Shown: positions 25,032 through 32,479, counted from the first letter of the stretch. The stretch: 64,000 nt of DNA from Flavobacterium caseinilyticum (GCF_004349085.1 NZ_SMFM01000002.1:310001-374000), one strand, 5' to 3'. Notes: generated by a model not told the origin, from the sequence alone. Translations and numbers: made by a program.

Positions 25032-25334
25032 TTAATTTTGATTCTTATTTAAATCGTGCCATAAAGCCTCTACAGTGATTATTAATTCCTCTCCGATCTT
25101 ACCAAAGTTCATTTCAAAACAATAGTGTTCTATCATACAGAAACCGTCTTGTTTAGGAAAATGAGTTTGTAGAAAACTAATAATAGCTTTTATCAGAATG
25201 CTATTATCATAAGGGTTCATTCCATCGGAATTAAATATTTCAGCTAAAGTGACAGCGTTATTCCTGTCTTTAAGTATTTGTAACCTAATAGCCTCTATTA
25301 ATAGAATAAAACTATCTATTGTAATTCCTACCAT
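25032..25334 (-). CDS. Hypothetical protein, first gene of the early leftward block
   Basis: A 100-residue protein beginning MVGITIDSFILLIEAIRLQILKDR, helical, without recognised domains. It follows a promoter overlapped by the prophage operator (25360-25380) and would be the first product of the block that ends with the RepL-like gene. Confidence 0.6.
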   Translation of the reverse strand: MVGITIDSFILLIEAIRLQILKDRNNAVTLAEIFNSDGMNPYDNSILIKAIISFLQTHFPKQDGFCMIEHYCFEMNFGKIGEELIITVEALWHDLNKNQN

Positions 25335-25359
25335 TTGTTTTTTTCGTTTTAAGCTTTTA

Positions 25360-25380
25360 CAAATATAATTATTTTATACT
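25360..25380 (-). promoter_or_regulatory. Promoter and operator of the early leftward block
   Basis: Minus-strand TATATTTG (25360-25367) matches the -7 consensus, about 25 bp before the ATG at 25334. The dyad AATATAATT-A-TTTTATACT (25362-25380, 6 of 9 paired) covers the box; a further half-site TAGTGTAAT lies at 25383-25391. No clear TTG is found at -33. Confidence 0.5.
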
Positions 25381-25405
25381 AATAGTGTAATAATTTGTTA
25401 CCAAA

Positions 25406-25444
25406 TTACCAACCAGTGGTAATATAGTTACCACCCAGTGGTAA
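25406..25444 (+). repeat. Two tandem TTACCA..TGGTAA dyads
   Basis: TTACCA-ACCAG-TGGTAA (25406-25422) and TTACCAC-CCA-GTGGTAA (25428-25444) are perfect dyads spaced 22 bp apart, about two helical turns. A third half-site TTACCA starts at 25399. They lie just outside the early leftward promoter. They differ from the AGTATAAAT dyad and may bind a second regulator or a replication initiator. Confidence 0.65.
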
Positions 25445-26400
25445 TATCAAATGACAAATTAAATTATAACTTATTGAATAATAATAATATACATGTCAAA
25501 ACAACCAAATAAACTCCATAGTAATTACTTTGAGTAACTTAGTATTATTGTAATAAACAAATAAATAATCAATTTTAACATTTATTAATTAATAGTTTAT
25601 TGTTAATGTGTTGATTGTTAGTATATTATAAATATTAATATTTTAGTATTATTCTTATATTTTATATATGATTGATTTGTAGGGAGGGTATAGGGGTACG
25701 GAGGCGTTGCGAAAAAAAAGGAAACCGGATTTATTTCGGGTATGGGGTGCGTTTTTTCCCCGGATCGCTACAATTTTTCGACTTTTTTATTCCTGCTGTT
25801 ACGACTGGTTTTTTGCGTACTACTACATACTTAATCCTAGTTAGGTCACATTAATACTTCGTTAACACCTATCAATTAAGGAACTAGCAATATTATACTG
25901 TAATTATCCCGACAATCGACACGACAACTACAAAAATCTATGTAATTAATCAATAAATTATAATCTCAACCCTCTGAGCTTTCGATATTTCAAAATTAAT
26001 TGGCATTGGTACGGTATAATTAAACCATAACATCAGTAAAAGCGCTGATTCTACTGACTTACAAGCGAATCCAGTACCATTACAATATCACCCTATAAAA
26101 CAAAATAGCATCTAAATAATAAATTCAACAATTAAATCAATTAAGCAATCAAAAAAGCAATCAAATAAACAGTATTAAAACAATCTAATTAAATATGATA
26201 TAAGTATAAATTAATAGATCACATTAATATCTAATGAAGGAATAAATATAAAACTTAACACCTGGTAAAACATTATATAAGTATAACATATTGATATTAA
26301 TATAAAGGAATAAGCGACGATAAAATAATCTAGTAATATAATACGATAGCAGCAAAAACAAGGCTTTAAAACCAACTATAAATAAAAGCAATAGTTTTTC
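25445..26400. other. Long AT-rich non-coding region, candidate phage replication or control region
   Basis: No convincing gene lies between 25335 and 26596. Most of it is extremely AT-rich with short direct repeats such as AAGCAATCAAAAAAGCAATCAAA near 26140. A distinct G+C-rich island occupies about 25680-25800, with runs of G (GGGAGGG, GGGTATGGGG) and CCCCGGAT. It lies between the divergent early blocks, the usual place for lytic control and an origin. Confidence 0.5.
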
Positions 26401-26405
26401 TTATT

Positions 26406-26475
26406 AGTATAAATATTTCGTATCAAATTAATAGTATCAATTTGTTATACTAATGATATAAAGTCCTATATTTGT
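26406..26475 (+). promoter_or_regulatory. Promoter and double operator of the rightward early operon
   Basis: TATATTTG (26468-26475) with TTG at 26442-26444 fits the Bacteroidota promoter. The dyad AGTATCAAT-T-TGTTATACT (26433-26451) covers the TTG, and a second, AGTATAAAT-A-TTTCGTATC (26406-26424), lies 27 bp upstream. Two adjacent sites suggest cooperative control. A leader of about 115 bases precedes the first gene. Confidence 0.6.
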
Positions 26476-26596
26476 AGGGTACTAAAGAAGTACAAAAAAG
26501 CTCATTGAAATATCGAATAAAAAATAACGGTTTACAATATGATTGTACTAGGTCGAGCGAAACGGCAGCCGCTAACTAATTATAAAAACTAATCCA

Positions 26597-26815
26597 ATGA
26601 AAAAGTTAACAACACATTACATAATATTAATACTTATAGCTTCTTACTTCATGTTTAACGGTTGTATTAATAGAACGCCAGCGAACGACTGGAAAGCATA
26701 CGCCAACGATTTACAAAGCGAAGGTTGGAGTATTGAAGCAGCGGAACACATTGCAAAGGTAGAGTTTAAGATCCTGCCAATTGACGAAGAATACACCGCA
26801 TATATTGAAGACTAA
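26597..26815 (+). CDS. Small lipoprotein
   Basis: A 72-residue protein with a lipoprotein signal (ILIASYFMFNGC, lipidated Cys about residue 23) and a short acidic mature part (DWKAYANDLQSEGWSIE). It is the first gene of the early rightward operon and could act at the outer membrane, for example in superinfection exclusion; that is inference. Confidence 0.65.
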   Translation: MKKLTTHYIILILIASYFMFNGCINRTPANDWKAYANDLQSEGWSIEAAEHIAKVEFKILPIDEEYTAYIED

Positions 26816-26862
26816 AAACAATAACAAAACAAATATTTAAAAATCATAAAAAAAACAAAGCC

Positions 26863-26991
26863 ATGAACACAAGCAACACTCCGCCAGTAGAAGACAAAAC
26901 AAAAGAAATTTTAGGAAAAGTAATTTTTTGGACAGTAGTAACAATTATAATAGTATTTATTTATTCAAGTACTCCGCTACGTTACAGATAA
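26863..26991 (+). CDS. Tiny single-pass membrane protein
   Basis: A 42-codon frame (MNTSNTPPVEDKTKEI then the membrane helix VIFWTVVTIIIVFIYS, ending RYR). It has an ATG in the same GCCATG context as its neighbours. Function unknown. Confidence 0.5.
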   Translation: MNTSNTPPVEDKTKEILGKVIFWTVVTIIIVFIYSSTPLRYR

Positions 26992-27042
26992 AATCATAAA
27001 ACCAACAAATAAAACATTTAAAAACTTATAAAAATTTATATC

Positions 27043-27588
27043 ATGGAAAACACTGCAAAATTATTCGTAACAGATTACGCTAGTTATAACGAAGGAAAAC
27101 AATTTGAGTTTGGTTATTGGGTTGAGTTAAACGATTTTAACGATGCTGAAGAATTCAATACATACATAACAACACATTTTAATAATGTTGTAGGATTACA
27201 AGACTTTGAGCCAATGTACACCGATTTCGAGGGGTTTCCTGATTCATTATATAGTGAGTCTATGAGTGAATCAGAACTTGAAAAAATATTTAAATATATA
27301 GAACTGGATTACGAAAATAAAGACGACAGCGAAAAAGTTTCTTTATGGAATGAGTATTGTTCGGAGCAAAGGAATGAAGACGAAATACATAATTTCGACG
27401 ATGATTTTTTTGATATTTTTTTTGAAGGTAAACCAATGGAAGCAGCAAAGGCAGCGAGTTTTGGCGATGTTAATTGGTCAGATGATTATATAAGTTTTGA
27501 CGGTTACGGGAACTTAAAAAGCTTGTCAAATCCTATTCACGCAATTGACGAAAACGCACTAATTGAGTGGTTAATTGAAAATTTATAA
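27043..27588 (+). CDS. ardA: ArdA-type antirestriction protein
   Basis: A 181-residue, very acidic protein. It starts LFVTDYASYNEGKQFEFGYWVEL, the ArdA signature (V-x-D-Y-x-x-YNEG...W), and has MYTDFEGFPDSLYSESMSESEL about residues 57-78, as in other ArdA proteins. ArdA dimers mimic bent B-form DNA and inhibit type I restriction enzymes. It is placed early in the operon, suited to protecting incoming phage DNA. Confidence 0.85.
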   Translation: MENTAKLFVTDYASYNEGKQFEFGYWVELNDFNDAEEFNTYITTHFNNVVGLQDFEPMYTDFEGFPDSLYSESMSESELEKIFKYIELDYENKDDSEKVSLWNEYCSEQRNEDEIHNFDDDFFDIFFEGKPMEAAKAASFGDVNWSDDYISFDGYGNLKSLSNPIHAIDENALIEWLIENL

Positions 27589-27599
27589 TCTATTACAAC

Positions 27600-27642
27600 G
27601 CCTTCGCAAAGAAATGGTTTTCGGTTCGATACCGACGAAGGC
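27600..27642 (+). promoter_or_regulatory. Long hairpin between ardA and the DUF1281-like gene
   Basis: GCCTTCG (27600-27606) pairs with CGAAGGC (27636-27642), and TCGGT (27621-27625) pairs with ACCGA (27631-27635) directly inside, giving a 12-bp right arm with a bulge on the left. No U-tract follows, so RNA processing or translation control is as likely as termination. Confidence 0.5.
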
Positions 27643-27682
27643 ACAAATTTAAAACTAATTATTTAATCTAAAAACTTATATC

Positions 27683-28237
27683 ATGGCTAACAATTGTATG
27701 AATTACATCACTATCAACGGAAATGATAATGATATTAAAGAGTTTTCACAACTTTTAAAAATAGACGAACAACAACCAAACGGTTATGACATTTACGAAA
27801 ACTTATGTAATGAGTTTGGGAAATCTGAAAATGACGGAAGATGGTTTGATATTCAATTAGTAGAACAAGACAAAAATACTATTGTTATATCTGGAGATAG
27901 TGCCTGGTGTCCTTGTCTTGAATTATTTACAAAAATAAGCGGCAAATATACATCATTAGAAATTCATTATGAATACGAAGAAAGCGGATGTGATTTTGCA
28001 GGTTTTGCAGAAATAAACGAAGGTAATTGCGATGATAATTGTTTTGGATATTGGGAAGGAAAAGCAAAAAATGACTATGAATACGCTTTTCAAACTGCTT
28101 TTGAAGATATAGAATATTACTACGAAGAAGATAGCGAAGAAGATTTTATATATAGTTCTATGTATAAAGCATTTGAACCAAAAGAACAAGCGGAACTTTT
28201 AGAGGAATTTAGAAATAAATTAATCGAGCAAAACTAA
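27683..28237 (+). CDS. Acidic DUF1281 (YubB)-like protein
   Basis: A 184-residue protein, strikingly rich in Asp and Glu (DDNCFGYWE, EDIEYYYEEDSEED). NCMNYITINGND at the start and SGDSAWCPCLEL plus YEYEESGCDFAGFAEI in the middle follow the DUF1281/YubB pattern known from conjugative plasmids. Its acidity and its place next to ardA suggest a DNA-mimic antirestriction role, which is inference. Confidence 0.65.
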   Translation: MANNCMNYITINGNDNDIKEFSQLLKIDEQQPNGYDIYENLCNEFGKSENDGRWFDIQLVEQDKNTIVISGDSAWCPCLELFTKISGKYTSLEIHYEYEESGCDFAGFAEINEGNCDDNCFGYWEGKAKNDYEYAFQTAFEDIEYYYEEDSEEDFIYSSMYKAFEPKEQAELLEEFRNKLIEQN

Positions 28238-28261
28238 TGAAGAAGCAACCCAACACAACAG

Positions 28262-28292
28262 AAAACCGATGTAAGATAATTTTATCGGTTTT
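28262..28292 (+). terminator. Hairpin after the DUF1281-like gene, probable terminator
   Basis: AAAACCGAT (28262-28270) and ATCGGTTTT (28284-28292) form a 9-bp stem followed by CTTTCTCC. A 30-codon frame (28237-28329, MKKQPNTTENRCK) with a membrane-like C-terminus runs through it, so the hairpin could also lie inside a tiny gene. Confidence 0.5.
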
Positions 28293-28340
28293 CTTTCTCC
28301 TGATTACTTCAATTATTATTCAACTTTAAAAAATACGATT

Positions 28341-28505
28341 ATGAATATATATTATAGCATCCGAGTAATGAAAGCAAAGACCGAAGAAAAAGCCAGAAAA
28401 AAAATGTGTGATGATAATTTTTTTGAAGATCACGAATTATGCGACGTGATTCTCTCAGAACAAGAGCTGAAAGACTATTTAAAGAATAAAAATAAAAAGC
28501 CATGA
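28341..28505 (+). CDS. Small charged protein
   Basis: A 54-codon frame (MNIYYSIRVMKAKTEEKARK). It overlaps the next gene by an ATGA junction, which supports translation. Reminiscent of short phage early proteins; no function known. Confidence 0.55.
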   Translation: MNIYYSIRVMKAKTEEKARKKMCDDNFFEDHELCDVILSEQELKDYLKNKNKKP

Positions 28506-28681
28506 AAAAAGCAATTATTATTATTTGGACATTCCTAACAATTGTTTTATTAATACTCGGAATTTACGGCTATTACATACAAAACAAAATAATTGATATT
28601 GAAAAACGGGCCTATCAAAAACTGACAGAAGAAAACAAAGATCTAATTGAATTTATAATATTTGGCGAAAGTCAAGAGTAA
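28502..28681 (+). CDS. Small single-pass membrane protein
   Basis: A 59-residue protein: membrane helix IIIIWTFLTIVLLILGIYGY (residues 5-24) followed by a charged helical tail. Coupled to the previous gene by ATGA. Unknown function. Confidence 0.55.
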   Translation: MKKAIIIIWTFLTIVLLILGIYGYYIQNKIIDIEKRAYQKLTEENKDLIEFIIFGESQE

Positions 28682-28693
28682 AAAAATAAAACC

Positions 28694-28924
28694 ATGAATC
28701 AAGCGCAAAAAAAAGAATCTCTTACTAAATTTTTAAGAGTTTCAGACAAAAATCAAAAGTATTTTATTACTACGGATCAAATAACAGGCAAACGTTTTGC
28801 AGTTGCAGAATTCGGAGAACCGGGAGAAGTAAACATCAAAAGTAATTTTATGAAATTCAAAGAAATGGAATGCTTTTTATTTGGAGTAAACGCAGTAAAA
28901 AACAATACTTTAAAAATAAACTAA
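28694..28924 (+). CDS. Hypothetical protein
   Basis: A 76-residue soluble, basic protein with FITTDQITGKRFAVAEFGEPGE, a probable small beta domain. It follows the membrane peptide by 12 bp in the same operon. Family not recognised. Confidence 0.6.
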   Translation: MNQAQKKESLTKFLRVSDKNQKYFITTDQITGKRFAVAEFGEPGEVNIKSNFMKFKEMECFLFGVNAVKNNTLKIN

Positions 28925-28936
28925 AAATCATATCTA

Positions 28937-29008
28937 ATGAAAAACTTTAGAGATCAAATCGAGAATTTTATAATCAGATTAACAAAAATGTTATTCTCAC
29001 AAGTATAA
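28937..29008 (+). CDS. Very short peptide frame
   Basis: A 23-codon frame (MKNFRDQIENFIIRLTKMLF) with an ATG 12 bp after the previous stop. An amphipathic helix is predicted by eye. Low confidence as a gene. Confidence 0.3.
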   Translation: MKNFRDQIENFIIRLTKMLFSQV

Positions 29009-29024
29009 AAAAATTAACTATTTT

Positions 29025-29043
29025 AATACAAATAATTTTTACT
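29025..29043 (+). promoter_or_regulatory. Internal operator dyad in the early operon
   Basis: AATACAAAT-A-ATTTTTACT (29025-29043, 7 of 9 paired) stands 14 bp before the ATG at 29058 and has the same left arm as the scaffold operator. It may control the second part of the early operon. Confidence 0.45.
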
Positions 29044-29057
29044 AATAAGAAAAATTT

Positions 29058-29147
29058 ATGGAATTATCAGAACGAATAAAATACAATATAGGCGCCGGAC
29101 TACTTTTTTTATTAGCAGCGTCCGGCATGTACTTAGCATCATATTAA
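29058..29147 (+). CDS. Tiny membrane peptide
   Basis: A 29-codon frame, MELSERIKYNIGAGLLFLLA, whose second half is hydrophobic. ATG follows an operator-like dyad. Function unknown. Confidence 0.4.
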   Translation: MELSERIKYNIGAGLLFLLAASGMYLASY

Positions 29148-29159
29148 CACTAAAAAAAA

Positions 29160-29211
29160 GCCGTTAAAATCTTTAAAATGGAGATTTATTTGTAGCGATA
29201 ACAGAAACGGC
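29160..29211 (+). promoter_or_regulatory. Structured spacer with nested hairpin
   Basis: GCCGTT (29160-29165) pairs with AACGGC (29206-29211), enclosing AAATCT/AGATTT (29167-29172, 29182-29187). An A-run precedes. It lies between two tiny genes and could be an attenuator or a processed RNA. Confidence 0.35.
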
Positions 29212-29244
29212 ACTAAGAAAATTTTAATCAAAAACCTTTATAAA

Positions 29245-29406
29245 ATGAAACAAACTATTTTGACGCACAAAGATCCGGAAATGCTAGGAAAGGAATTAAT
29301 TACTGAACTGCAGAAACTAAATACTGATTTTGTAATAATTCACAGCTCTACTTTTTACGATCACATTGACGAATTTTTTAAAGCAATCATACTATACCAC
29401 GAATAA
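29245..29406 (+). CDS. Small hypothetical protein
   Basis: A 53-codon frame (MKQTILTHKDPEMLGKELIT) with an acidic-aromatic C-terminus (FYDHIDEFFKAI). Soluble, unrecognised, in line with its neighbours. Confidence 0.5.
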   Translation: MKQTILTHKDPEMLGKELITELQKLNTDFVIIHSSTFYDHIDEFFKAIILYHE

Positions 29407-29416
29407 ATAAAAACTC

Positions 29417-29488
29417 ATGAACAAGAAGCAATCTATTATTTTAATCATCATTTTACTTGCCATCATTACTGCTGCAGGTATATACTAA
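29417..29488 (+). CDS. Tiny membrane peptide
   Basis: A 23-codon frame, MNKKQSIILIIILLAIITAA, a single membrane helix. ATG 10 bp after the previous stop. One of several such peptides in this operon. Confidence 0.4.
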   Translation: MNKKQSIILIIILLAIITAAGIY

Positions 29489-29498
29489 AAAAAAAGCC

Positions 29499-29681
29499 AT
29501 GGAAAAATTAGTTAAAAAAAGCAGCCTTAGATCTGGACTAAACAGATTTTTTAGAATGACACAACGAATCGAAATTACTAAACTACCTACTAATACGGTA
29601 ACAGTAAGAAATGTTTATAAAAACAAGCAAATTATTGAAGTAACAAGTGATACTTTTGCTAGGTTTAACTCTAGAATTTAA
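29499..29681 (+). CDS. Small basic protein
   Basis: A 60-residue protein; the ATG at 29499 in GCCATGG context is preferred over a TTG-type extension at 29457 that overlaps the membrane peptide. Basic N-terminus (KKSSLRSGLNRFFR) and a beta-rich end (NTVTVRNVYKNKQIIEV). Unknown function. Confidence 0.5.
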   Translation: MEKLVKKSSLRSGLNRFFRMTQRIEITKLPTNTVTVRNVYKNKQIIEVTSDTFARFNSRI

Positions 29682-29699
29682 TTCAAAACAAAAATAAAA

Positions 29700-29912
29700 A
29701 TGACAGAAATAGAAATCTTTGCAAAATTTGTAAAGGACAAAAGGACAGCGTTAGGAAAATCAATTGCTGATTTATCTGAAGAAGTTTTCAACGATAGAAA
29801 AAATAGATACATTAGTGACCTGGAGAACGGAAGAAGAAAAGGAATTACTATTGATGTAATGGGTAAGATACTGGCTGCACTAAACACAGAAATTAGTTAT
29901 AAAGAACTGTAA
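29700..29912 (+). CDS. XRE-type helix-turn-helix regulator
   Basis: A 70-residue protein consisting of one helix-turn-helix domain: FAKFVKDKRTALGKSIADLS (first helices), YISDLENGRRKG (after the recognition helix, YISDLENG being typical), then VMGKILAALN. Size and position in the early rightward operon suit a Cro-like role. It may be the partner of the CI-like gene at 30267. Confidence 0.75.
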   Translation: MTEIEIFAKFVKDKRTALGKSIADLSEEVFNDRKNRYISDLENGRRKGITIDVMGKILAALNTEISYKEL

Positions 29913-29940
29913 AATTATTTAAACTAAAATAAAAATAAAA

Positions 29941-30234
29941 ATGGAAAAAGAAAAAGAAATCAAAAACACTGCAGATGGAGAGAGAACAGTAGAAATTCCT
30001 TTGAAAAGGTATGACGAATTGTTAATTAAAGAGAAAATGACCATGGATAGTGATAAAGAATTAAAGCAGCTTACAGATGTTTTAGTAATATCCAACAGTT
30101 TAACTATGGAACTTATAGCAGAAAAAGGAGCTCTACAAAATCAAAATATTGAATTATTAAATCTAAGAAAAAGTAAAACTTGGACGGAAATATTCACTAG
30201 TATAAAAAATAAAATTTTATTTAAAAGTGAGTAA
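29941..30234 (+). CDS. Coiled-coil hypothetical protein
   Basis: A 97-residue protein, almost wholly helical and charged (EIPLKRYDELLIKEKMTMD onward). It is the last gene of the early operon before a strong terminator. No family recognised. Confidence 0.55.
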   Translation: MEKEKEIKNTADGERTVEIPLKRYDELLIKEKMTMDSDKELKQLTDVLVISNSLTMELIAEKGALQNQNIELLNLRKSKTWTEIFTSIKNKILFKSE

Positions 30235-30252
30235 TAGCGTATAAAAAAATAT

Positions 30253-30284
30253 AAAAAAAGCGACCCTTAGTGGTCGCTTTTTTT
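30253..30284. terminator. Bidirectional terminator between early operon and repressor gene
   Basis: GCGACC (30260-30265) and GGTCGC (30272-30277) with seven A before and seven T after form a perfect 13-bp stem. It serves both directions; the repressor gene's stop codon lies in its loop. Confidence 0.9.
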
Positions 30285-30665
30285 GTTTAATGATTTTTCT
30301 ATTCTAAGCAGAATACTTTCTATATTTTTCAAAACAGTAAAAGATTCTACGCTGTAATCTGGCGACTCAATTGCAATAGTTTTACCGAACAAATTAGCTT
30401 GGTTTCGTTTTAATTTATCGTTTAAAGCAATTGGATCCTGGCCTTTTTTCAAGAACCAGTAATTAATCTCCGGGAAGCGCTTAATTATTTTATCAATCAA
30501 ATTATCACTAATTTTATTTCGATCATGCAAAATATGATCAATTGAAGAGTGACTAGCGTACCCTAATTCCTTAGAAAATCCTAATGCAGAATACCTTAAT
30601 TCTGCTAAAACCCTTTTCATTATTTCAGAATCAGGTAAATTTTTGTTGTTTTCATTATTTGCCAT
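30267..30665 (-). CDS. CI-like phage repressor (HTH)
   Basis: A 132-residue protein. Residues about 15-70 form a helix-turn-helix (FSKELGYASHSSIDHILHDR, then KISDNLIDKI) ending with FPEINYWFLKKGQDP, the pattern of Bacteroidota prophage repressors. The C-terminal part ends in a coiled coil (LKNIESILLRIEKSL) suited to dimerisation. No LexA-type protease domain is present, so induction would not depend on self-cleavage. It is a candidate for binding the prophage dyads. Confidence 0.75.
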   Translation of the reverse strand: MANNENNKNLPDSEIMKRVLAELRYSALGFSKELGYASHSSIDHILHDRNKISDNLIDKIIKRFPEINYWFLKKGQDPIALNDKLKRNQANLFGKTIAIESPDYSVESFTVLKNIESILLRIEKSLNKKSDH

Positions 30666-30704
30666 TTTCGTTTATTTTTATGTTGTTAATATTTTTTTAC
30701 TTGA

Positions 30705-31022
30705 TTAAATTGTATTATTTATTCTCTGAAATCCATCTACTAAATCTTCATGTGACATTGCGTCGTATTCATTCAAGTCAATAGTATCGACATACTCCAA
30801 GAAGGAAAGTAACACTTTATTTTGCTCAATAACAGACAATTTTGCACTACTAATTATATTCCAGTTTTTCAAAAAAGAAGATAAAGATTCATACGGACAT
30901 TTCCCCGTACCGTCCAGTCTATTTATCGATAGCGATTTTATATCAGACAATTTTAATTCATATTCCTTTCCGTTTTCATATCCTAATGAATTCGTTCCTG
31001 TAAATTTTGCTTTAATTTCCAT
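30705..31022 (-). CDS. Hypothetical protein next to the integrase
   Basis: A 105-residue protein. Its N-terminus (MEIKAKFTGTNSLGYENGKEYELKL) resembles small beta-barrel proteins that accompany phage integrases in Bacteroidota. It starts just 1 bp after the integrase stop, so the two are probably co-expressed. Role unknown; an excision accessory function is possible. Confidence 0.6.
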   Translation of the reverse strand: MEIKAKFTGTNSLGYENGKEYELKLSDIKSLSINRLDGTGKCPYESLSSFLKNWNIISSAKLSVIEQNKVLLSFLEYVDTIDLNEYDAMSHEDLVDGFQRINNTI

Positions 31023-31023
31023 C

Positions 31024-32319
31024 TTAATTTACTTTCTTATAATTTATATCCCAAACTTTTTTCAAGCTCTCAGCGTGTTCTCTATTCGTTTTCTTAATAT
31101 AGTCTAGCATCTGTTCCTCGCTCTTCCATCCACATATAGCCATCAAAGTACTATTACTTACCGTTCCGTAAATGTTAGTCGCAAAACTTCTCCTGCAAAT
31201 GTGGCTTGTTATCAGTTCGTGTTTTGGGTATAAACTTACTACTTTTCTTTTAACTTTAGTTTTAGGATCAACTTTTGCAACCCCGCCCATCATTTGAGTA
31301 TCAAATTTCAAAATTCCCGCTATTGTTTTAATATGTTTATTGAATTTAGGATCACAAATTTTTTCTGGCAGCGCTCCGTTTCTTTTCTTCAAAATATCGT
31401 GTATCATCCAGTGAACAGGAATAGAAACCCAAGTTTTTGTTTTCTCAGTTTGAATTTCAATAAAATCATCATGAAAATTATCTAATTTAAGTTTCGATAA
31501 AAAATCTGAAATACGTAAACCGGTCCACAATCCAATAATTAAATTGTCTCTCACATTATCTAGCGTAGGATTTTCAGAAAAATCATGGTTATAAATTTTA
31601 TTTATTTCCAATTCATCAAAATAAGGTTCTTTGTAATCGTGGTTTTCTTTAGTAACAAAAACTCTATTTTTATAACTCTGATTAATCAAAATGTTTTCTG
31701 CTTCTGCTCTACCGCAAAAGAATTTAAATCTTCCAATCATCCTGCGAGCTGTTTTTTCAGCGTAAGATTCAGCCGTTAGAAATTCAGAAAAATTATCCAG
31801 CAAAGTATCATCAATTGAACTAAATTTTATTTTGTCTTTTCCTTCAAATTTCTGGATCAATTTATTCAAAATAGTATAATGGCTTTGTGTTCTTTCTTCC
31901 ATGTATTTATCAGCCGAAACTTTAAATTTTGGTGCTTTCTCTTTTAGCCACCAGGTAGCAAAATCAGTCAAATAAAGTTTATGAAGTTCTGGCGCTTTTT
32001 TCAGTTCATTAGACGGACGATTGAAAAATTTGGCTACGCTTTTTTCAAGCCAAATTTTATTCAAAATTTCACCTTCCATAAAATCCTCATTGACTGCATT
32101 AAAAAGATGGATCTTTAATTCTGATAATTTAGAATTTAACTTGTCTCTATTCGGGACCGCTATAACGTTTCGTATTTTCTGGTTATCCTGGTCCCAATAC
32201 TTAGGATCAATAAATACATTAATACCAGCGCCAGTATCAGTACTTCTTCCGCTAATGAAACGGATACGGATTTCTGAAGGAGATTTTTTACCTACAATGT
32301 AGTACTTTAGTGTTGCCAT
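31024..32319 (-). CDS. int: Tyrosine recombinase, prophage integrase
   Basis: The frame is open from 32364, but MATLKYYIVGKK at 32319 is the usual start for Bacteroidota integrases (431 residues). The N-terminus is an arm-binding domain, the middle a SAM-like core-binding domain (about 100-210). The catalytic domain has GLWTGLRISDFL (Arg of box I), HICRRSFATN (H-x-x-R) and GWKSEEQMLDYIKKT with the catalytic Tyr. It should integrate and excise the prophage. It lies at the right end of the element. Confidence 0.9.
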   Translation of the reverse strand: MATLKYYIVGKKSPSEIRIRFISGRSTDTGAGINVFIDPKYWDQDNQKIRNVIAVPNRDKLNSKLSELKIHLFNAVNEDFMEGEILNKIWLEKSVAKFFNRPSNELKKAPELHKLYLTDFATWWLKEKAPKFKVSADKYMEERTQSHYTILNKLIQKFEGKDKIKFSSIDDTLLDNFSEFLTAESYAEKTARRMIGRFKFFCGRAEAENILINQSYKNRVFVTKENHDYKEPYFDELEINKIYNHDFSENPTLDNVRDNLIIGLWTGLRISDFLSKLKLDNFHDDFIEIQTEKTKTWVSIPVHWMIHDILKKRNGALPEKICDPKFNKHIKTIAGILKFDTQMMGGVAKVDPKTKVKRKVVSLYPKHELITSHICRRSFATNIYGTVSNSTLMAICGWKSEEQMLDYIKKTNREHAESLKKVWDINYKKVN

Positions 32320-32401
32320 AATTTTCGTTTTAATTTGATCAAAAGAACACTCTTCCCAAAGCATTCCATCCCGACAATATCCCGACCAGTTTGAACCAAT
32401 A

Positions 32402-32449
32402 CAAACATATTATACTACAAATATAAAATTATTTTTACTATAAATACAA
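32402..32449 (-). promoter_or_regulatory. Candidate integrase promoter with weak operator
   Basis: Two minus-strand -7 boxes are seen, TATGTTTG (32402-32409) and TATATTTG (32418-32425); the second has TTG 21 bp upstream (32447-32449). A weak dyad copy ATATAAAAT-T-ATTTTTACT (32421-32439) overlaps. This 160-bp gap must also hold the prophage-ICE junction. Confidence 0.4.
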
Positions 32450-32479
32450 AATATATGTACTTTTATTCTAATACGTGTA

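Noticed and set aside
25672..25854. 60-codon plus-strand frame in the AT-rich intergenic region
   Set aside because: It crosses the G+C-rich island, has an Arg/Gly then hydrophobic make-up without domain sense, and no spacing or operon context. Treated as non-coding.
28237..28329. 30-codon frame starting in a TAATG overlap after the DUF1281-like gene
   Set aside because: The 9-bp hairpin with T-rich 3' side inside it suggests a terminator; kept only as an alternative in that entry.
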